Under the pieces are notes generated by a model. The model ran no database searches, was not told the origin of the DNA, and was given only the letters and a program-made list of their open reading frames with translations. This document shows, in pieces, positions 56,167-64,000 of a stretch of 64,000 nt of DNA. The first letter of the stretch is position 1; each line of letters starts with the position of its first letter. Position numbers and translations under genes: made by a program. Source of the stretch: Amoebophrya sp. A120 (Eukaryota > Sar > Dinophyceae > Syndiniales > Amoebophryaceae); the NCBI GenBank assembly GCA_905178155.1, contig CAJINV010000002.1, positions 10,078,528 through 10,142,527 of the forward strand. Direction: 5' to 3'.

Positions 56167-59100
56167 ATGGCCACCGACGTGGCGATTCTGAGCGCGCTCG
56201 CGCAAGTGACGGACCAGGAGCTTCGTTATTTCGAACTCGTCACCCTTCGGTTCGGCGGCAAGCAGCGGAAAGTTTATCTTTGCATCGGGCGCCACGCGTT
56301 TTTTCTGGTGAAAAAGGACGTCAGCGCGTTGATCCAGGGGGGCGAGCTGTTTTACGCGTATTTGGAGGCGGTGGTGGTGGACAGTAATTCCAAATCCGAT
56401 TTGCTTTTGGTGCTGAACGACAACCGACCGGGGTTCTGGATCAGCCCAAACCTGTTCGTGCTCTCCTCCAAACGCTCTTCGTTGGTTATGGAATGGAAAT
56501 ATGTTTGGGTCTGGAAGAATGCAAGTTTGTCATGCTTGTCTGGCATGACTCGAGAATCTGTGTTGCATAGGCACGAAAAGGCCGACTTGCTTGTCATGCA
56601 AAAACGCAGGTTGCCATGCGGAATACGTAAGACATGGCAGCCAAAAGATTTGTCATGCATGGCTGCGTACTGCAGTGCGTCTATCATTCACTTTTAGCTA
56701 TACAAGTTTCCAGACCCAGACATTTTTACATCTGATATTGGTGCAGCATCTGCAATGCTGCTGGACGGTGGACTACATGTGGCGGTACGGCTTGGTGGCC
56801 AACTTTCCGAAGCGCGAGGCGGCGCTGACCTCCGACCTTTTCACCGGCGAGATCTGCATGCCGTTTCACGGCTACGCTAAGAACGAGTTTCAGTCCTACT
56901 CGTTTTTCCTGAAAGATTCCTTCGCCGAAGTCCCGTCAGTGCTTCAGGCGGAGAACACGGGACACTACTCGGACACGAAGCGCAAGGGCTTCGAGGTGAT
57001 CATCCACGTGCACGAGCCCGTGGAGATCAGCCTGCTGTCGAAGATGAACCGCGAGCACGTGCGGTGGGTGGCGTTGGAGTACAAGCAGATGCTCACGACG
57101 GACTCCGCGGAGCAGAACAGCAATAATCTGGTCTACTACGTCCTCCGCAACGCGAGCTACCTGAAGAAAATGAACCTCGCAGAGGACATCGCCATGTGGA
57201 TCGGTTGGGAGATGCTGGTGAAGACGGAGAAGTACGTGCTCATCGTCGTGGTCCTGCGTCGCCAGTATCTCCCCCCGCTGATGTCCGCGTGCCAGGACGT
57301 GGTCGTGATGTTCAAATCGCCGAACCTGGAGGCGGAAGCCATCAAGGCGCAGCAGGCCGGGAAGAAAAAAATCCCCAAATTCTACACCGACGAAGAGCTC
57401 TTGCTGGAGGCGCACCTGTATCAAGTGTAAAAATGTCTGGGTCTGGAAGAATGCGCGACTTGGCATGCTTCTCTGGCATGACTCTTAAATCTGTCATGCA
57501 GGCTAGTACCCAAGAGCCCCACTTTCCTGTCATGCAAAAACGCAGTTTGTCATGCAGAACAGGCAACACCTAGAAGCTCAGAAACTTGTCATGCTGAGCC
57601 AGCACTTATGGCTTCCTCATGATACGCCACCCAGCATCACAAGTTTCCAGACCCAGACATTTTTACATTTGATAACCTGATCGCGGACTCCTTGTCCCCA
57701 GTGGAAGACGAGTTTCCGGTGTACCGCGACATTGTGCAGGCCAAGCTGGACTCGTTGCGGTTCGACGAGGACGGGTATCGGTTTCTGGAGAACCACGTGA
57801 AGCTGCTGCCGAACAACGTGCGGGAGCAGGGGAAATCGTTCCTGAAGTCCATATTCCAACTCCTCGTTTCCGATGGCATGCTCGTGAACGGGGACCAGAT
57901 GCTGAATGACAGCATGTTCACCCTCGGGAAGCAGGAGAAGGACGACCGGTGGCATATTGTGAGGAAAAATCCCCCCTCCCCATATCGAAGACGGAATTTG
58001 TGTTGCTGTATTTGAGTACACAAATCACATCTGTCTTGCTAGAGTGGACGGCAGACCCATATCAAGCCTGAGCAGAGATGCTTTGACTTAGGCGCTTAGC
58101 ATGAGAAGCGTCCGTGATGTTGGCTCAACAGCATGACAAACCGCCTCCATGATGGGACGGAAGCTGCTGCCCTTGTCTTCTTGCAGCACAAACGTGATTT
58201 GTGACCTCAAATCAGCAACACAAATTTTCGAAAACCTACCTCTTCAATATGGGGAGGGGGGATTTTTCCTTGCGATATGGCAGGTGCTGCCCACCAAGGA
58301 CAACCCGCTGCTCTTCGCCGAGGAGCTGGTGGAGAAGGGCGAGGTATCAAATGTAGAAATGTCTGGGTCTGGAAGAATGCAACTTCTCATGCTAAAGTAA
58401 ATCTGAAGCATGCAAAAATCTGCGCTGCATGATTACCAAAAGTCGTCCAAGTTTGACCAAGTCGGGAGGCAGTTTCTCATGCAGGATAGGCATGAGAAAG
58501 ATCGCACAGAGTCTGTCATGCTAGGTCCTGCATTCCAGACCTCATGGGTCATGGAAAAGCTGCATGACAAGTCGCGAACTCTTCCAGACCCAGACACTTT
58601 TACATTTGATATGAGGGGCTGGAGAACAACGCGAAAGCGCAGCAAGGACAGACGTCCGCGGCGGCGAACGAGGCGCGGAACAACTGGAACAAGCGGGTCG
58701 CGCGGTACTTCGCCTACTGTCTCGACGGGGGGTTGTGTATAGAAAGAAAAAAGTTTGTCACAGTCATTAACCTGGAGATTTAGCATTACAAATTTTTTTA
58801 GCATCACAACTTTTGCTTGTATTGCAGAAACACAAAGGGAAATCTCCTATGAAGTTTGGCTGTGATGCATTTTTACGCATGACAGGCATTTTTTGTATTG
58901 CAAAAATGCCCATGAGTGATCGTGACGAACTTTTTTCTTTTGATATTGTGCCGCGCCTTCACACTGTACGACCTGATAGACGCGAAGGCGGGTCTTTCCG
59001 CCGATATCAACTGTAAAAATGTCTGAGTCTGGAAGGATGCGAACTTGTGATGCGCATTTCACAACACAGACAAAGCTCTCATGCATAGGCAGCAAAAGGC

Positions 59101-61422
59101 GCCCACTTCCTGTCACCAAAATGCGGGATTTGTCATGCGGATTAAGCAATGCGGAAGCTTCTCGAAATCTGTGATGCTAGGGCTTCCATGACAGACATTT
59201 TGTGTCATGCAAAAACAGCATGACGAAAGTCTGCATTTTTCCAGACCCAGACATTTTTACATTTGATAGCCGAGGCGCAGAAGCGAATCGGACGCATCAT
59301 CGACTACTTGCTCCACCTCCGGCCGACGGACATGAGCCGCCGCTATTTCGACGTGTCGATCGTGACGCAATTGCAGGAGTCGCTGGAATATCGTGTGCAA
59401 AAGTATCGTACTCGTAGTGCAATCATGAATTACAAATCTTTCTCTTAAGGTAATTAGCATTTATACAAATTTTATCCCTCATGCTGAGGGAATTTGTCAT
59501 GCATTTATACGAGTACGATACTTTTGCCGTTCATATGGAAAACTGGGAGTTCAACGAGCGGGTGATGCAGATTCTCCTCGAGTCCGACTACATTCGGAAA
59601 CTCTTCGGGCGCAGTCGAGAGAAGGAGTACAGTCAGTGCGTTGGGTATGGATGTGTCAGGATTGAAATCGACAAAGTTGAAATAAACTTGTAATGCATAA
59701 AATGGATGAAAGTTGTGACCCAGTTTCCAAGTGGCGCATGACAAATTTGGGTAGAGCCGAAATCCAGTTTGTCATGCTGTTTGCGTAAGGAGGACGCCAT
59801 TTGTCGTGCTACTTTAGCAGCTCAGTTTCTACCCCTCAACATGCTGGCTTACAAGCTGCCTCACTTGCCTACTCTGCAAGACAGGCACTCTGTGGGCTGC
59901 ATTTTATGCATGGCGTTGTGGTGCTTTCGGTGGGATGGACGTCCGGTGTTGCTTCGACACTCTTGTGTTGTTGCATTTGTGAATGCGAGGGCAGTGGTAG
60001 ACTGAGGTTGCTGGAGTTTTCCGTAAGGACACTCCAAGTTAATTTTTGACTACTTCGCTTCCTTGTGCCTCTGCTTTAGTGCTATTTTTGGCGCTTTGGC
60101 TTATAGGCGTCCCCCTCGCATCTCACCTCCAGGTCTTCGGGGACCCCACTTTTCCAAGGTTCTTGGTTGTGGATGGTTCCTTGAGGGCTTTGTGGCGTCT
60201 GGGTATCCTTTGTTGCATTTTATGCATGACAAACTATTTCAATTTCAACTTTGACGATTTCAATCCTGACACCCCCATATCGGGAGGTTGCTGGCCAACC
60301 CGATGATGTCCATCACGCTGAAGTCCTCGCTCTGTCGGCAAATCGTGAGCAATCCGCCCTTATGGATTGCAAATATGTCTGGGTCTGGAAACTTGTAATG
60401 CTAAAAGTGAATGATAGACGCGCCGCAATACTCAGCTATGCATGACAAATTTTGTGGCTGCCATGTCTTATGTATTCCGCATGGCAAACTGCCTTTTCGC
60501 ATGACATCTAAGAGGGCTCTTTCGTGCCTAGGCGACACAGATTCTCGAGTCATGCCAGACAAGCATGACAAACTTGCATTCTTCCAGACCCAGACACCTT
60601 TGCATTTGATAGCCGTCCCCCGACAACCAGGCGATCTTGGCGCCGGCGTTGGTGGACGTGCTGAAGAACACGACCTCCTACTACGTGCAGACCTGCGTCT
60701 GCGCGGCGTTGGTCGTCATGACGGCGGACAGCGACCAGGCGAAGACGCTGGTCATGGCGTGCGGGATCGCGCCGCTGATCCTCAAGATGGTGACCAGCCG
60801 GGACGACGATTTGGTGTATCACGCCCTCATGCTGGTCGTCAACCTGTCGAAGCACACGCACCACCGCGCGATCTTCGTGCAGTACGGGCTGCTGCCGATC
60901 CTATGCGACATTTTGTCCTCTTCCTACCACACGATCCAGTTCAAGGGGAAGATTTTACTGCAGCTCTGCGCGGTCATCGGCCAGTGCTGCAATGACGAGG
61001 AGTCGCGGAAGATCTTGACCAACAGCCCGCACGAGTTCACGCTGGACTGCCTCATGTTCGTGTTCGACGAGTGCCCGCCGCGGTCCGCGCTGGAGTGCAA
61101 AACGCTGTACTGCATGCGCATGTGCGCCATGAATAGCAACGACAAGAAGTACCGGGTCGGCCAGCACTGCTACCTGAAGTTGCTGGAAGAGCTCCAGGAC
61201 ACGGACGACATGGCGAAGTACCTCGACTTCGTCTACAACGCGTTGGGGTTTCTGCTCGTGATCGCAGAAAAGGTGGAGAACGCCGCGGCGCTGCAATCCA
61301 CAAACATCGTGGACATCTTGCAGCGGATCAAGGACGACTTGTACGACGTGGCTTCGGTTCAGGAGAAGGTGAAGGCGCTAGCGGACCTGATCCGGGCGCA
61401 AACACACCGGGAACAATTTTGA
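56167..61422 (+). CDS. Large armadillo-repeat protein, nine introner introns
   Basis: Ten exons, all introns being introners: 56167-56486, 56743-57418, 57680-57954, 58283-58344, 58617-58737, 58951-59004, 59274-59388, 59541-59645, 60285-60360 and 60617-61422 (one target copy assigned to each intron). The joined protein is about 870 residues. The N-terminus (MATDVAILSALAQVTDQELRY, then RKVYLCIGRHAFFLVKK) has beta strands that could be a PH-like fold. The C-terminal third is helical with armadillo-like repeats (ACGIAPLILKMVTSRDDDLV, HALMLVVNLSKHTHHRAIF, YGLLPILCDILSSS). No family name recognised; an alveolate-conserved protein is likely. The frame is continuous across all nine excisions, which is strong support for both gene and element boundaries. 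No signal peptide or membrane segment. Confidence 0.85.
56487..56737 (+). mobile_element. Introner, family A subfamily 5
   Basis: 251-bp element, left end TATGGAATGGAAATATG, right end CATCTGATA, target duplication TTGGT at 56482-56486 and 56738-56742. Excision joins SSKRSSLV to QHLQCCWTVDYMW. Its body is the reverse complement of 60361-60611 in the same gene. Confidence 0.92.
57419..57674 (-). mobile_element. Introner, family A subfamily 3, inverted
   Basis: 256-bp element, left end TATCAAGTGTAAAAATG, target duplication ACCTG at 57414-57418 and 57675-57679. Excision joins LLLEAHL to IADSLSPVEDEF. Reverse complement of the 1-236 and 18213-18464 subfamily. Confidence 0.92.
57955..58277 (+). 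mobile_element. Introner, family D
   Basis: 323-bp element, left end TATTGTGAGGAAAAATCCCC, right end complementary and ending TTGCGATA. Target duplication TGGCA at 57950-57954 and 58278-58282. Excision joins KQEKDDRW to QVLPTKDNPLLF. Confidence 0.92.
58345..58611 (+). mobile_element. Introner, family A subfamily 8
   Basis: 267-bp element, ends TATCAAATGTAGAAATG and CATTTGATA, target copies CGAGG (58340-58344) and TGAGG (58612-58616). Excision joins LVEKGE to GLENNAKAQQGQ. Confidence 0.9.
58738..58945 (+). mobile_element. Introner, family E
   Basis: 208-bp element with its own TIR: TATAGAAAGAAAAAAGTTTG on the left, complement on the right ending TTCTTTTGATA. Target duplication TTGTG at 58733-58737 and 58946-58950. 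Excision joins YCLDGGL to CRAFTLYDLID. Confidence 0.9.
59005..59268 (+). mobile_element. Introner, family A subfamily 1
   Basis: 264-bp element, left end TATCAACTGTAAAAATG, target duplication GCCGA at 59000-59004 and 59269-59273. Same orientation as 3366-3622. Excision joins IDAKAGLSA to EAQKRIGRIIDYL. Confidence 0.92.
59389..59535 (+). mobile_element. Introner, family B
   Basis: 147-bp element, shortest in the window; left end TATCGTGTGCAAAAGTATCG, right end complementary and finishing GTTCATA. Target duplication TGGAA at 59384-59388 and 59536-59540. Excision joins TQLQESLE to NWEFNERVM. Confidence 0.92.
59646..60279 (+). mobile_element. Introner, family F (longest)
   Basis: 634-bp element with the longest TIR seen, about 38 bp, starting TATGGATGTGTCAGGATTG on the left and ending CCTGACACCCCCATA on the right. 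Target copies TTGGG (59641-59645) and TCGGG (60280-60284) differ at one base. Excision joins EKEYSQCVG to RLLANPMMSITLK. Its core of about 450 bp is T/G-rich, unlike other families, and has only short ORFs. Confidence 0.88.
60361..60611 (-). mobile_element. Introner, family A subfamily 5, inverted
   Basis: 251-bp element, left end TATGGATTGCAAATATG, right end CATTTGATA, target copies GCCCT (60356-60360) and GCCGT (60612-60616). Excision joins RQIVSNPP to SPDNQAILAPALV. Inverted copy of 56487-56737. Confidence 0.9.
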
Positions 61423-61874
61423 TGAGGCGGTTAGCGTCAGCTGCACGGCAGTTGCGCATGCGCTGCAGGCGTTGAAGTAGCGTCTGGTCTCCAGTGCTTT
61501 TGGTGCTGCGCCCCTTGTTCTGATGTGATGTGTTGTGCAGCAGTGTCGCGAATTTTGCTTCTCCCCGTCATTGAATTTTGCACGACTTCTGATTCCTTTG
61601 GAACGATGGTAACGTGAGACTAGAACTATCGACAGATTTTGGCGGAAGATTTGAAGAAAGGACTTTGAACAACATCGGAACCGGAGGTCCAGTCAGGCTG
61701 CCGGTGTTGCAGCGAAATGAAAATGTTGTGTCCCCTCTGCGGGATCTTGCGTCTTGATACATAGGACCAATTCAGTGTTTCTTTTCGGTTTTCAATGGTC
61801 GTGATCAACAGTGACCGTGTTCTGCAAGACGACCTGGTTGTCATTTTTCTTTCTACTAGCAGATCGCCATCCTC
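61423..61874. other. Intergenic spacer
   Basis: About 450 bp with nothing supported; likely terminator and promoter sequence. The AG just before 61861 could be an acceptor for a 5' leader intron of the next gene. Confidence 0.5.
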
Positions 61875-63011
61875 ATGTCAGCCGGATCAAGCACAGGCTC
61901 CTCGTATGGTCGGCGCGTGGTTGCGCTCGGCCAGCGCCCGCGAAGGGGCGGCGGCTTCGCGGACGGGCTTACCGGCGACAACAGCGGGGCGAGTAGCGAA
62001 GTTGTCCTTGATCCCTCCGACGCCGGGATTGAAGCGGCTATCCAGCGGCTGGAGCGCAAGTCGTTCATTCGGGATGGTCTCATTCCGGAGATCCAGTGCC
62101 TGCTCGCAGTTCCGGCGGGGGAGGCGAAGGCGGCGTAGATGGCCGCGCTCGCGCAGTACTCGCTCGTCATGATGCTGATCCTCGCCTCGCTGCTCGGTTC
62201 CGCGCTAAACCCGTTGACGGCCGAAGCGTATCCGGATTGTTCGCAGAATCTCCTCGCGGCGTACAACATGCTGTCGATGATTATCTGCTCAGCGTCGCTG
62301 TTCGGCACCGCCGCGTTGGTACTGGAGAGCATCATCCTCGAGGGTACCCCGGCGCACCGCATCCACAGCATCATCGCAGAGGCCGATAACATTTTCCATT
62401 TTGGGACGAACATGCTGGCCTGCGGGCTCCAGGGAACCGTGCCGCTTATCTTGCTGCGCGCGTGGGTCAGCGGGCTGGATCGAATGCAGTGCATCGTGCT
62501 AACCGCGATCTGTGGGGCTTTCTATTGCCTTCTGTCTCTCGTCTACTTTCGCCATCTCCAGAACCACTGGCCGGTGGTGGCGCAGCGCTGGACGAAGCTG
62601 TTCGCGCCGTTTTTGTACAAGAGGAAGGCAAGTTCTGTTGCGGTGGACGAATTGGTCGCGGAACTGCGGTATCTGCAGCAGCCACGGGACAAAATATTGG
62701 CGCCGGCGCAGCTTGGCGCTTGTCTGGAAAGGTATCTCGCGAGTCTTGGAGAAGGAACTGATTCTCCTGCCGGTAGTGTCGTGGTGGAAGCAAGTAGACG
62801 AGAGGGGGGACCGCTTATTGATGGGGGTAACTATGCTGGCGAGAAAGCGCTGCTGGCAGACCTGTCGGCGTTCCTGCATTTTTTGGAAACAGAAGCAGGT
62901 GGGAGACTCTCACCCATGATGGAAAGACTAGCAAAAAGAACATTTGAGAAAGTCGTGAATGCGACAATCGACAAGCTCGCAGATGAGGCGATTAAGCAAC
63001 AGAAGTTGTAG
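61875..63011 (+). CDS. Four-helix membrane protein, frame split by TAG
   Basis: One frame, 61875-63011, interrupted by a TAG at 62136-62138 that is followed at once by ATG. The 87-codon upstream part is soluble (MSAGSSTGSSYGRR..., AIQRLERKSFIRDGLIPEI). The 290-codon downstream part starts MAALAQYSLVMMLILASLLG and has four hydrophobic segments, about residues 7-27, 44-66, 88-108 and 115-137, then a soluble helical tail. Number and spacing of helices recall Orai-type calcium channels, but I see no decisive residue and make no claim. Either the downstream ORF is the gene and the upstream part is leader sequence, or the TAG is read through, removed as part of a small intron, or a sequencing or pseudogene change. 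Coding-like sequence on both sides argues for one protein. Confidence 0.6.
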
Positions 63012-63138
63012 TAATGCGTTGAACTGTGGCAATGCTGGCACTGTGTGTGCGGAGAATCCTACTGCAGGAGGTGATTTACACAGCAGCGGTGGCTGAAGGC
63101 CGGCATTGAGCGTGTCATCGTGTCTGTTTGAACAGGAT

Positions 63139-64000
63139 CTAGCACGGGTCCGGGGCATATTCTATATCTGGGTCCAAGGCATTGTCTAGTCCGGGTCCGG
63201 ACATTCTCCTCCTCGTGCGTGTCCGGGGCAGATTCTATTGCGGGTCCGGAGCAGATTCTCGTGCGGGTCCGGGGCAGACTCTAGTATGGGTCCGGGGCAG
63301 ATTCTCTTGCGGGTCCGGGGCAGATTCTAGTATGGGTCCGGGGCAGATTCTCTTGCGGGTCCGGAGCAGATTCTCGTGCGGGTCCGGGGCAGATTTTCTT
63401 GCGGGTCCGGGGCAGATTCGAGCACGGGTCGGGGGCAGATTCTAGAACGGGTCCGGGGCAGATTCTAGTATGGGTCCGGGGCAGATTCTAAGACGGGTCC
63501 GGGGCAGATTCGAGCACGGGTCCGGGGGAGATTCCCGTGCGGGTCCGGGGCAGATTCTAGTGCGGGTCCAAGGCAGATTCTACCACGGGTCCGGGGCAGA
63601 TTCTCTTGCTGGTCCGGGGCAGATTCAAGCACGGGTCCGGGGCAGATTGTAGTGCGGGTCCGGGGTAGATTCTAGTGCGGGTTCGGGGCAGATTCTAGTG
63701 CGGGTCCGGGGCATTTGTAGAACGGGTCCGGGGGAATTTCTAGTATGGGTCCGGGGCAGATTCTCTTGCGGGTCCGGGGCAGATTCTCTTGCGGGTCCGG
63801 GGCAGATTCTAGCACGGGTCCGGGGCAGATTCTAGTGCGGGTCTATGGTCCGGGGCAGATTCTAGTGCGGGTCCGGGGCAGATTCTAGAACGGGTCCGGG
63901 GCAGATTCTAGAACGGGTCCGGGGCAGATTCTAGTATGGGTCCGGGGCAGATTCTCTTGCGGGTCCGGGGCAGATTCTCTTGCGGGTCCGGGGCAGATTC
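63139..64000. repeat. 23-bp minisatellite, runs off the window
   Basis: Tandem array of GGGTCCGGGGCAGATTCTAG plus three variable bases (TGC, ACG, TTGC-like, TATG-like variants), roughly 35 copies. The repeat is G-rich on the + strand. Because 23 is not a multiple of three it leaves all frames partly open, which makes spurious Gly/Arg-rich ORFs. It starts about 130 bp after the membrane-protein stop; no other feature in 63012-63138. Confidence 0.95.

Noticed and set aside
1-60611. Introners as mis-called MITEs in pseudogenes
   Set aside because: Frames stay open for thousands of bases once elements and one target copy are removed, so the genes are intact.
63139-64000. CRISPR-like array or Gly/Arg-rich repeat protein
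   Set aside because: The units are contiguous with no unique spacers, and the open frames arise from a 23-bp period read in rotating frames; it is a minisatellite.

Overview
This is nuclear DNA of a protist. It has spliced multi-exon genes, a calcium-dependent protein kinase with EF-hands, an importin beta, a kinesin and a cold-shock protein, and no bacterial operon signals. Every gene I can support lies on the + strand, as in the unidirectional gene arrays of dinoflagellates. The exons are riddled with short introns that look like transposon insertions: terminal inverted repeats, TAT...ATA ends, 5-bp target duplications and no GT-AG. From memory, such 'introner' introns with non-canonical ends are known from the parasitic syndinian dinoflagellate Amoebophrya. 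My inference is Amoebophrya or a close relative; no marker gene here proves it.

Layout: 1-352, the 3' end of an unknown gene; 1343-3891, an EF-hand protein kinase (CDPK type); 4447-7041, a secreted trypsin-like protease with long insertions; 7653-10147, a CEP164-like WW-domain protein with B-box zinc fingers; 11660-14316, a GT4-type glycosyltransferase; 14639-15034, a doubtful small ORF; 15450-19084, a carotenoid oxygenase-family protein; 21367-25850, importin beta; 27989-28595, a cold-shock-domain protein; 30289-35139 and 37361-43087, two tandem paralogues of a very large protein with an RNase H-like domain and an RS-rich stretch; about 45282-53451, a kinesin fused to armadillo repeats; 54170-55767, an alpha-kinase with C-terminal zinc-binding motifs; 56167-61422, a large armadillo-repeat protein; 61875-63011, a four-helix membrane protein with an in-frame TAG; 63139-64000, a 23-bp minisatellite running off the window.

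The most interesting system is the introner population. I delimit 27 complete elements plus one cut by the left edge. They fall into at least seven TIR families that share the same architecture. In 20 of 27 the 5-bp target duplication is perfect, in six it has one mismatch and in one it has two. Removing the element plus one duplication copy gives an in-frame junction at every site where I could read both flanking exons. The same sequence subfamilies occur in both orientations relative to the gene, so the splicing signal must be symmetric, probably the TIR stem itself. The armadillo gene at 56167-61422 has nine introns and all nine are such elements, from six families.

Other introns are ordinary GT-AG, some only 35 to 44 nt long. 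Exon boundaries were read by eye from reading-frame continuity and family alignments remembered, not computed; boundaries marked approximate should be treated so.
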